Both the position numbers and the translations under genes were made by a program. Positions 1 to 7,053 of a stretch of 64,000 nucleotides of DNA are shown here, in pieces. Origin of the DNA: Rhodobacteraceae bacterium QY30 (GTDB taxonomy: Bacteria > Pseudomonadota > Alphaproteobacteria > Rhodobacterales > Rhodobacteraceae). The stretch is taken from NCBI GenBank assembly GCA_002356635.1, contig CP023454.1:2402501-2466500 (forward strand), read 5' to 3'. How positions within the stretch are numbered: position 1 is the stretch's first letter; each line of letters begins with the position of its first letter. Below the pieces are notes generated by a model. It ran no database searches. It was given only the letters and a program-made list of their open reading frames with translations, and was not told the DNA's origin.

Positions 1-1979
1 GCCAGGTCGGTGCCCAGATCGAAAACCGCCTGAAGGTCGGGCGAAGACAGGATGATCCCCGCCAGTCGCCCGAAGGGCGGCACGCCCGCCGCCTGGCGCT
101 GCGCCGCCTCTTCCCGCCAAAAGGCTTCCTCGTCCCCCGACAGGATCGCGCGGATCACCGGATGGTCGGGCTGCCAGGTCTGGAGCATCGCAACCCCCTT
201 CCGTTCGGACCGCCCGGCGCGCCCGGCCACCTGCCGCATCAGCTGGAAGGTCCGTTCCGCCGCCCGCAGGTCTGACCCCTGCAATCCAAGGTCGGCGTCG
301 ATCACGCCCACCAGCGTCAGAAGGGGAAAGTTGTGGCCCTTGGCGACCAGCTGCGTGCCGATGATGATGTCAGCCTCGCCGCGGCCGATTTCCGCGATCC
401 GTGCCTTCAGCGCCCGGGCCGAGCCGAACAGGTCGGACGACAGCACCGCGACCCGGGCTTCGGGGAAGACCGCCGCGACTTCTTCGGCCAGCCGTTCGAC
501 GCCGGGGCCGACGGGGGCCAGGCGCCCTTCGACTCCGCAAGAGGGGCAGACCGTGGGGATTGGTTTCGTTTCGCCGCACTGGTGGCAGACAAGACGCTTC
601 TGGAAGCGGTGTTCGACCATTCGTGCGTCGCAATGATCGCAGCCGATCTGGTGGCCGCAGGCGCGGCAGACCGTCACCGGCGCATAGCCGCGGCGATTAA
701 GGAACAGAAGCGACTGTTCCCCCCGCTCGATCCGTTCGGTGATCGCGGCCTGCAGCGTCGGGCTGATCCAGCGGCCGGGGGCCAGGGTTTCAGACCGCAT
801 GTCGATGGCGCGCATCTCGGGCATCTCTGCCTCGCCAAAGCGGGTGGTCAGATCCAGCCGCGCGTATTTGCCGCTTTCGGCGTTGACCCAGGTTTCAAGG
901 CTGGGCGTGGCCGAGGCCAGCACCACCTGCGCATCGCAGCCCGCAGCGCGCAGCACCGCCATGTCGCGGGCGTTGTAAAGAACACCGTCTTCCTGCTTGT
1001 AAGAGGTGTCGTGTTCCTCATCCACCACGACCAGACCAAGGTCACGGTAAGGCAGGAACAGCGCCGACCGCGCGCCAACGACCAGGCCCACGCCCCCCTC
1101 GCCCGCCATGCGCCACAGCCGGCGCCGTTCGGTTTGCGTGACGCCAGAATGCCATTCGCCGGGCTGCGCGCCAAAACGCGCCTCGACCCGGGTGAGGAAA
1201 TCGGCGGTCAGCGCGATTTCCGGCAGCAGCACCAATGCCTGCCGCCTTTGCCGCAGACATTCGGCCACGGCTTCCAGATAGACCTCGGTCTTGCCAGAAC
1301 CGGTGACGCCTTTCAAAAGCGTCGTGCCATAGCGGCCCGACCGGACAGCGCCGCGCAAAGCCTCGGCGGCGGTTTCCTGATCGGGGGCCAGGGGCTTGCC
1401 GGGGCGGTCGGGGTCCAGCATCGGGTAGGGCAGATCGCGGGGGGCGTCCTCTTCGGTCACGGCGCCGGTCTTGACCAGCCCCTTGACAACCGAAGTGGTG
1501 ACGCCCGCCAGAGCCGCCAGTTCGCCCAGCTGGAAGGCCGCCCCGCCATAATCGTCCAGCACCGCGAGCACCTTTTCGCGCGCCTCGGTCAGTCGACCGG
1601 GGGTTTGGGAACCGCGGCGGTAGACCCGCAGGTGACCCGGCGCCTCGCCCAGACCGGGGGAACGGGTGGCCAGGCGCAGCATGGCATCCAGCGGCGTCAG
1701 CGTGTAATCCGCCGCGCGGCCGAGGAAGGTCCGCAATTCGTCGCGCATTGGGGCCACGTCCAGCACGCGGGTGACGGGGCGGAGCTTCGCACGGTCGAAC
1801 GCGCCCTCGCCCGGCCCCCAGACAACACCCAGCACGCGGCGGGGGCCAAGCGGAACCTCGACGAAATCGCCCAGGGCGCAGCCGGTTTCGGGGGCAAGGT
1901 AGTCCAGCACCCGGCCCAGTGGCTCGGTCGTCAGGATGCCCACCCGATGGGCGGCGGGGAAGTAGTCGGGATCAGACAT
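1..1979 (-). CDS. priA: Primosomal protein N' (PriA), C-terminus cut by window edge
   Basis: Replication-restart DNA helicase that reloads the replisome at stalled forks. The leftward frame reads without a stop from an ATG at 1979 to the window edge, giving about 659 residues; the last part of the protein lies outside. Visible: an N-terminal DNA-binding region, Walker A GVTGSGKT at about residues 224-231, Walker B DEEH at about 320-323, and a Zn-binding block with paired cysteines (CRAC, CDHC, CHQC, CPSC) at about 425-470. Together these are diagnostic of PriA. It is divergent from the transaldolase-family gene at 2153. Only the partial state is unusual, and that is an artefact of the window. 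Confidence 0.96.
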   Translation of the reverse strand, partial: MSDPDYFPAAHRVGILTTEPLGRVLDYLAPETGCALGDFVEVPLGPRRVLGVVWGPGEGAFDRAKLRPVTRVLDVAPMRDELRTFLGRAADYTLTPLDAMLRLATRSPGLGEAPGHLRVYRRGSQTPGRLTEAREKVLAVLDDYGGAAFQLGELAALAGVTTSVVKGLVKTGAVTEEDAPRDLPYPMLDPDRPGKPLAPDQETAAEALRGAVRSGRYGTTLLKGVTGSGKTEVYLEAVAECLRQRRQALVLLPEIALTADFLTRVEARFGAQPGEWHSGVTQTERRRLWRMAGEGGVGLVVGARSALFLPYRDLGLVVVDEEHDTSYKQEDGVLYNARDMAVLRAAGCDAQVVLASATPSLETWVNAESGKYARLDLTTRFGEAEMPEMRAIDMRSETLAPGRWISPTLQAAITERIERGEQSLLFLNRRGYAPVTVCRACGHQIGCDHCDARMVEHRFQKRLVCHQCGETKPIPTVCPSCGVEGRLAPVGPGVERLAEEVAAVFPEARVAVLSSDLFGSARALKARIAEIGRGEADIIIGTQLVAKGHNFPLLTLVGVIDADLGLQGSDLRAAERTFQLMRQVAGRAGRSERKGVAMLQTWQPDHPVIRAILSGDEEAFWREEAAQRQAAGVPPFGRLAGIILSSPDLQAVFDLGTDL

Positions 1980-2152
1980 GAGGCCCTTCTGCCCACGTTG
2001 CGGCCGGTGTTACCGGAGCATCCGGACAAGGAACAAGGGCAAGCCACGCACCCGCCAGAGGGGCGGTGTGGCAGCCCCGGCGCATCATCGGGGGTTTCGG
2101 CGCGGGGCGGGTTGGAGTATCACCCAAGCCAACCGCATCGAGGAGATCCACC

Positions 2153-2806
2153 ATGAAATTCTTTGTCGATACCGCCGACGTTGCCGCGATCCGCGAGCTG
2201 AACGATCTGGGCATGGTCGATGGCGTGACCACCAACCCGTCCCTGATCCTGAAATCGGGCCGCAACATCCTGGAAGTGACCAAGGAAATCTGTGACATGG
2301 TCTCCGGTCCGGTTTCCGCCGAGGTCGTGGCCAGCGAGGCCAAGGAGATGATCGCCGAGGGCCTGCATCTGGCGCAGATCGCCCCGAACATCGCCGTCAA
2401 GGTCCCGCTGACCTGGGATGGCCTGACTGCCTGCAAGGCTTTGGCATCCGAAGGCCACAAGGTCAACGTCACGCTGTGCTTCTCGCCCGCGCAGGCGCTG
2501 CTGGCGGCGAAGGCCGGGGCTTCGTTCATCTCGCCCTTCATCGGGCGGCTGGATGACATCCACCTCGACGGGCTGGACCTGATCGAGGACATCCGGGTGA
2601 TCTACGACAACTACGACTACCGGACGGAAATCCTGGCCGCCTCGATCCGGTCGGTGAACCATGTCATCGACTGCGCCAAGATCGGGGCCGACGTGGTGAC
2701 CGCCCCGCCCGCGATCATCAAGGCGATGGCCAACCATGTCCTGACCGACAAGGGGCTTGAGCAGTTCAACAGCGACTGGGCGAAAACGGGGCAGAAAATC
2801 CTTTGA
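2153..2806 (+). CDS. Transaldolase / fructose-6-phosphate aldolase family protein
   Basis: Small single-domain TIM-barrel aldolase of the TalC/FSA type, 217 residues, the usual size for this subfamily. The N-terminus [16 protein letters not shown] and the TTNPSL motif (residues 26-31) are typical. The Schiff-base lysine is K83 in VKVPLT. The start at 2153 has an AGGAG ribosome site just upstream, so the longer in-frame extension to 2066 is rejected. Family members transfer or cleave dihydroxyacetone units from sugar phosphates in the pentose phosphate pathway. Whether this one is a true transaldolase or an FSA-type aldolase cannot be told from the sequence. Confidence 0.93.
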   Translation: MKFFVDTADVAAIRELNDLGMVDGVTTNPSLILKSGRNILEVTKEICDMVSGPVSAEVVASEAKEMIAEGLHLAQIAPNIAVKVPLTWDGLTACKALASEGHKVNVTLCFSPAQALLAAKAGASFISPFIGRLDDIHLDGLDLIEDIRVIYDNYDYRTEILAASIRSVNHVIDCAKIGADVVTAPPAIIKAMANHVLTDKGLEQFNSDWAKTGQKIL

Positions 2807-2932
2807 AGCCATGCTAGGCTCCGGCCCGAGACCGCGGCGAACGCGGCAAGAGGTCAGCCCTCCGGGGCCGGGACCGGCAGACGAACGAGGCAGTGACAAG
2901 GCAGCGGCAAGGGACGAAAGGCAGGTTAGACG

Positions 2933-3706
2933 ATGGGATCGGAGATGGCGGAGCAGCGCAGCGGCGCCGAAGACCGTGCAGAGGTGGCGGAATCGGATGC
3001 CGCGATAACGGGCGCCCTGCGCGCGCAACTGATCGAGACGCCCGAGTTGATCCTTGAGGACCGCGACCTGATGCGCGCCCTGATTGCGGCCAACGAACGC
3101 GCGATGGGCCACAACATCGTCGACCTGCGCGGCGTGGCGATGGAACGGCTGGAGGCGCGGCTGGACCGGCTGGAGGATACCCACCGTTCGGTCATCGCGG
3201 CGGCCTATGACAACCTGGCCGGGACGAACCAGATCCACCGGGCGGTTCTCTCGATGCTGGAACCGCTGACCTTCCCGGATTTCCTGGCAAATCTGTCGAG
3301 CGAGGTGGCGCAGATCCTGCGGGTCGATGCCGTGCGGCTGGTGCTGGAAACGCGCGAGACCGCGGAAGACCCGGCGCTGCGGCGGCTGGGCGAGACGTTG
3401 CAGGTGGTACCCGCCGGTTTCAACGACGGCTACATGGCCAGCCTTCGCAGCGACGGTCGACCCGGCCCGCAGCGGGCGGTGGTGCTGCGTCCGGTGCAGC
3501 CGCACCTGCCCGATCTGTACGGACAGACGGACACCGAACTGCGGTCCGAGGCGCTGATGCGGCTTGACCTCGGCAAGGGCCGCCTGCCGGGGATGCTGGC
3601 GCTGGCCTCGGCCGATCCGCAGCAATTCCGCCCCAGCCAGGGGTCGGACCTGCTGGCGTTCCTCGCCGGCGCGTTCGAGCGTCAGATGCGGCGCTGGCTG
3701 GGCTGA
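2933..3706 (+). CDS. DUF484 family protein
   Basis: 257-residue DUF484 protein. The first 25 residues are acidic and poorly conserved. Then comes a helical segment (about 30-90, including a MERLEARLDRLEDTHR coiled-coil-like stretch) and a GAF-like C-terminal half (about 110-255). Its stop at 3706 lies four bases before the xerC ATG, so the two genes are almost certainly co-transcribed. The same pairing is known from enterobacteria (yigA-xerC). The molecular function of DUF484 is not established; a role linked to chromosome dimer resolution is only inferred from the neighbour. Confidence 0.9.
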   Translation: MGSEMAEQRSGAEDRAEVAESDAAITGALRAQLIETPELILEDRDLMRALIAANERAMGHNIVDLRGVAMERLEARLDRLEDTHRSVIAAAYDNLAGTNQIHRAVLSMLEPLTFPDFLANLSSEVAQILRVDAVRLVLETRETAEDPALRRLGETLQVVPAGFNDGYMASLRSDGRPGPQRAVVLRPVQPHLPDLYGQTDTELRSEALMRLDLGKGRLPGMLALASADPQQFRPSQGSDLLAFLAGAFERQMRRWLG

Positions 3707-3710
3707 GGGG

Positions 3711-4664
3711 ATGGCCGCACGGGCGCCCGCGCCGCCTCCGGTGATGTTGTCGGCGGGCCTCTCCGATGCGCTTCGGGACTGGTTGCGGCATCTGGCGGCG
3801 CTGGATGGCGCGGCGGACCTGACGATCGACGCCTACCGAAGCGATGTGGCGGGTTTCCTGGGCTTCCTGCAACGCCATCACGGTAACACGATGGGAACCG
3901 GGCGGCTGGCCCAGCTTGGGCCGTCCGACATGCGGGCCTGGATGGCCGAGGCGCGGTCACGCGGGTTGTCATCAAGATCGCTTGCGCGGGCGCTGTCGGC
4001 GGTGAAGGGCTTTACCCGCTGGTTGGGCGCGCGCGAAGGTTTCGAGGCGACGGCGATCCTGTCGGCCCGCAGCCCGCGCTTTCAGACCCGCCTCCCCCGA
4101 CCGCTGAGCATCGAGGGCGCGCAAAGCCTGATCGGGGCCGTGGGCGACGGCGCACGGTCCGACTGGATCGCCGCGCGGGACACTGCGGTGGTGACGGTGC
4201 TTTACGGCTGCGGCTTGCGGATTTCCGAGGCGCTGGGCCTGACCGGCGCGCAATCCCCCCTGCCCGAGACACTGCGGATCCGCGGCAAGGGCGGGAAGGA
4301 ACGGCTGGTGCCTGTGATCCCCGCCGCGCGCGCTGCGGTCGCGCGCTATGTGGCCCTTTGCCCGTTCCCGGTCGCGGATGAACCGCTGGAACCGCTGTTT
4401 CGCGGCGCGAAGGGCGGTCCGCTGAACCCGCGGCTGATTTCCGGCGCCATGGCGCAGACGCGAATGGCGCTGGGACTGCCCGCCAGCGCCACGCCCCATG
4501 CCCTGCGGCACAGCTTTGCCACTCACCTTCTGGCCGCGGGCGGCGACCTGCGGGCGATTCAGGAACTTCTGGGCCATGCCTCGCTTTCGACGACCCAGGC
4601 CTACACGGCCGTCGATGCTGCGCGGTTGATGGAGGTCTATGAAAAGGCCCATCCCCGCGCCTGA
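3711..4664 (+). CDS. xerC: Tyrosine recombinase XerC
   Basis: Site-specific recombinase of 317 residues that works with XerD at dif sites to resolve chromosome dimers. The N-terminal SAM-like core-binding domain covers about residues 15-110 and the catalytic domain about 130-317. The tyrosine recombinase residues are all present: R170 in GCGLRISE, lysine in RGKGGKER (about 193-196), H263 and R266 in HALRH, H289 in LLGHAS, and nucleophile Y298. The ATG at 3711 follows a GAGGGG stretch and the DUF484 stop. The frame stays open to 3564, but that part overlaps DUF484 and is rejected. XerD is not in the window; choosing XerC over XerD rests on the DUF484 neighbour. Confidence 0.93.
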   Translation: MAARAPAPPPVMLSAGLSDALRDWLRHLAALDGAADLTIDAYRSDVAGFLGFLQRHHGNTMGTGRLAQLGPSDMRAWMAEARSRGLSSRSLARALSAVKGFTRWLGAREGFEATAILSARSPRFQTRLPRPLSIEGAQSLIGAVGDGARSDWIAARDTAVVTVLYGCGLRISEALGLTGAQSPLPETLRIRGKGGKERLVPVIPAARAAVARYVALCPFPVADEPLEPLFRGAKGGPLNPRLISGAMAQTRMALGLPASATPHALRHSFATHLLAAGGDLRAIQELLGHASLSTTQAYTAVDAARLMEVYEKAHPRA

Positions 4665-4715
4665 GCGGCGGCTTGCGGTTGCAAGGACATCATTTTTGCT
4701 GCATGAGTTTTTCGC

Positions 4716-5417
4716 ATGACATCGCGTTTCAAAGCCCTTTCCGTCCATCTGCTGACCGCGACGGGATCCGTCCTGTCGATGCTGGCCATGCTGGCGGCGG
4801 TGAACGAGCGCTGGGACATGATGTTCCTGTGGCTGGTGGTGGCGCTGATCGTCGATGGCGTCGACGGCCCCCTGGCGCGGCACTATCACGTCAAGACCAA
4901 CTGGCCGACCTATGACGGCGTCCTGATGGACCTGATCGTCGACTACCTGACCTATGTCTTCATTCCGGCTTATGCGCTGTTCAAGTCGGGTCTTCTGCCG
5001 GGCTGGACCGGCTGGATCGCGATCATCGTCATCGTCTATGGCAGCGTGATCTATTTCGCCGATACCCGCATGAAAACGAAGGACAATTCCTTCGCCGGGT
5101 TCCCGGCCTGCTGGAACATGGTGGTGCTGGTGCTGTTCGCGCTGCAACCGAACTTCTGGATCATGCTGGCGGTCGTGGTCGGGCTGGCGGTTTCGATGTT
5201 CACGAACCTGAAGTTCATCCACCCCGTCCGCACCGAACGCTGGCGCCCGCTGTCGCTGGCGATGACAGTCGGCTGGCTGATCTTTGCGGCCTGGGCGGCG
5301 TGGGTGGATTTCCACCCGCAAAGCTGGGCGCATTACGGGCTGGCCATCACCTCGATCTACCTGATCGGCGCCGGGATCGCGCAACAGCTTCTGCCGGAAC
5401 GCGGCCTGGCGCGGTAA
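4716..5417 (+). CDS. pcs: Phosphatidylcholine synthase (Pcs)
   Basis: Integral membrane CDP-alcohol phosphotransferase of 233 residues. It condenses CDP-diacylglycerol with free choline to give phosphatidylcholine. The family signature is complete: D47, D50-G51, A54-R55, G68, D72 and D76. About seven to eight hydrophobic segments follow. The early VDGVDGPLAR form and the length (about 240 residues in rhizobial Pcs) point to Pcs and not to phosphatidylglycerophosphate synthase. It stands alone between xerC and the oppositely oriented ogt. It implies that the cell makes phosphatidylcholine from choline, as many alphaproteobacteria do. Confidence 0.9.
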   Translation: MTSRFKALSVHLLTATGSVLSMLAMLAAVNERWDMMFLWLVVALIVDGVDGPLARHYHVKTNWPTYDGVLMDLIVDYLTYVFIPAYALFKSGLLPGWTGWIAIIVIVYGSVIYFADTRMKTKDNSFAGFPACWNMVVLVLFALQPNFWIMLAVVVGLAVSMFTNLKFIHPVRTERWRPLSLAMTVGWLIFAAWAAWVDFHPQSWAHYGLAITSIYLIGAGIAQQLLPERGLAR

Positions 5418-5420
5418 GCC

Positions 5421-5873
5421 TCAGATCAGCAGGCCCGCGGCGCCCTCCAGCCGCAGAAGGGCCACCTTGGTTTCCACCCCGCCCGCGCCGGAATAGCCGC
5501 CCAGCCCCGTCGCCCCCAGCACCCGATGGCAGGGGATGAGGATCGGAATGCGGTTCGCGCCGCAAGCCTGACCAATCGCCTGCGCCGAGACGCCGAGGGC
5601 GCGCGCCAGATCGCCGTAGGTCCGGGTTTCGCCGTAGGGAATGGTCAGAAGCGTCGCCAGGAAGTCCCGCTGAAAGCCCTGGCCCAGGTCGAACGGCAGG
5701 TCGAAGGCAGCGCGGCGGCCCGCGAAATAGCCCGCCATCTGGTCGGCCGCCGCCTTCAACACATCGGTCTCCGGCACTCCTGCCCCGCCGCTCCAGGACA
5801 AGGCGGTGATGCGGCCCCCGACCTCGGTCAGGGTGAGCCAGCCGAAGGGACTGGGGACCGAGGCGCGGATCAT
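5421..5873 (-). CDS. ogt: Methylated-DNA--protein-cysteine methyltransferase (Ogt/MGMT)
   Basis: Suicide DNA-repair protein of 150 residues that transfers the alkyl group from O6-methylguanine to its own cysteine. The active-site motif PCHRV lies at residues 114-118 with acceptor C115. The RTYGDLARALG helix-turn-helix (about 84-94) and the RIPILIP strand are typical. The ATG at 5873 overlaps the stop of the upstream lysR by four bases (ATGA), so translation is coupled and the two form an operon. The frame is open further upstream, but that part lies inside lysR. Confidence 0.93.
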   Translation of the reverse strand: MIRASVPSPFGWLTLTEVGGRITALSWSGGAGVPETDVLKAAADQMAGYFAGRRAAFDLPFDLGQGFQRDFLATLLTIPYGETRTYGDLARALGVSAQAIGQACGANRIPILIPCHRVLGATGLGGYSGAGGVETKVALLRLEGAAGLLI

Positions 5874-6745
5874 GACGGGCCTGCGCTGCGCAAGGGGCGG
5901 AAGGCTTCGCGCAGCATTTCGGCCATGCCCTCGATCGCGGCGGAGGTGCCGCCCGGGCTGCGCTTCAGGATCACGCGGGAACTGTCGACCAGCGGAAAGC
6001 CGTCCTCGGCCGTCAGTTCCCTGCAACCGGGCGGTATGGTCGAGCGTGAGATCGGAACCACCGCCAGCCCGTTTTCCACCGCCACCCGCATCGCGCCGGC
6101 ATCGTCGCATTCGAAGGCCACGCGCCAGTCCAGCCCCTGCTGGTCCAGCGATCTTTGCGCGAAATCCCGAAACCAGGCCGAACGGAAGTAAACCGCCACG
6201 GGCAAGGGCCGCCGCAGGTGCTGGGCGTGGGTGCGCGAGGTGACCCAGACCGTCGGGTCGATGCACAGCACCTCGCCCTCGGCCACATAGCTCCAGTCGT
6301 AGATCACTGCCAGGTCAAGGTCATCGTCGGCCAGGGCGCGCAACTGCGGTTCGGAATGGTCGCAGCGCACCGAAACCTCAACGCCCGCATGCCGCTCGGC
6401 GAAAGCGGCCAAGGCGCGGGGCAGGATGGTGCCGGAATATTCGTCGGGAATGCCCACCCGCACCGGGCCGATCAGCGGCCGGACCCGCAGCGCCAGCGCC
6501 GCTTCGTCCAGCAGCGCGGTGATCCGGCGCGCAAAGGGCACCAGCTGTTCGCCCCGGGGCGTCAGCGCCACGCCCCGCGCCTGGCGAAAAAAGAGCGGCT
6601 GGCCCAGGTTGTCCTCCAGCCGCTTGATCTGCAGGCTGACCGCCGATTGCGTCCGCCCCAGGCGCCCGGCCGCCGTCGTCACCGAACCGGAATCCGCCAC
6701 GGCCAGGAAACTGCGCAGAAGGTCGCTGTCGGGCGGCAATTGCAT
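5870..6745 (-). CDS. LysR family transcriptional regulator
   Basis: 291-residue LysR-type regulator. The N-terminal winged helix-turn-helix spans about residues 7-65 (LLRSFLAVADSGSVTTAAGR, then QSAVSLQIKRLE). The effector-binding domain follows from about residue 92 (VRVGIPDEY). The ligand is unknown. It lies upstream of ogt with an ATGA overlap and is divergent from the DUF1127 gene at 6847, so the shared intergenic region is the likely site of autoregulation and of control over that small gene. Confidence 0.93.
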   Translation of the reverse strand: MQLPPDSDLLRSFLAVADSGSVTTAAGRLGRTQSAVSLQIKRLEDNLGQPLFFRQARGVALTPRGEQLVPFARRITALLDEAALALRVRPLIGPVRVGIPDEYSGTILPRALAAFAERHAGVEVSVRCDHSEPQLRALADDDLDLAVIYDWSYVAEGEVLCIDPTVWVTSRTHAQHLRRPLPVAVYFRSAWFRDFAQRSLDQQGLDWRVAFECDDAGAMRVAVENGLAVVPISRSTIPPGCRELTAEDGFPLVDSSRVILKRSPGGTSAAIEGMAEMLREAFRPLRSAGPS

Positions 6746-6760
6746 GGTTCACCCATAAGC

Positions 6761-6798
6761 TTCACGAATGTCACACATGAAACCTATTCGTTTGTGAA
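6761..6798. promoter_or_regulatory. Candidate LysR operator (imperfect inverted repeat)
   Basis: TTCACGAAT at 6761-6769 faces ATTCGTTTGTGAA at 6786-6798 across a 16-base centre, with a second small repeat TCACACATGA between. The ends (TTCAC/GTGAA) and the inner ATTCG are complementary to the other arm. Its place between a divergent lysR gene and its neighbour fits an operator, but the dyad is imperfect. Confidence 0.25.
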
Positions 6799-6846
6799 AT
6801 GTCAAATCCTGCCCCATATCAGAAGCACAACCGAAGGAGGTGTCCG

Positions 6847-7026
6847 ATGTTCCGCCGCATGTTCCAGTCCCGCCCCCGCCCCGCCACGCTGGATCTTCTG
6901 ACGCGACAGGACGACCGTCTTCTGGCCGACATCGGGATGAGCCGTGCCGACCTGGAATCGGTCCTTCACCGGCCGCTCCAGCCGGATTTCACGGTGGCGG
7001 AACTGATGCTGCGCCAAAGGGCCTGA
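6847..7026 (+). CDS. DUF1127 (YjiS-like) small protein
   Basis: 59-residue DUF1127 protein: arginine-rich start, then RQDDRLLADIGMSRADLE, the conserved core of this family. The ATG at 6847 has a strong GGAGG site five to six bases upstream, so the longer in-frame start at 6799 is rejected. Some alphaproteobacterial DUF1127 proteins act in RNA maturation and turnover or phosphate homeostasis; the role here is unknown. It is divergent from lysR, whose product may control it. Confidence 0.85.
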   Translation: MFRRMFQSRPRPATLDLLTRQDDRLLADIGMSRADLESVLHRPLQPDFTVAELMLRQRA

Positions 7027-7053
7027 GCGCCCTCTGGCGAAGCGGTCAGCGGA

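Noticed and set aside
4672..4700. Terminator after xerC
   Set aside because: Only a 5-bp stem (CTTGC/GCAAG) and the T stretch is not adjacent; too weak to call.
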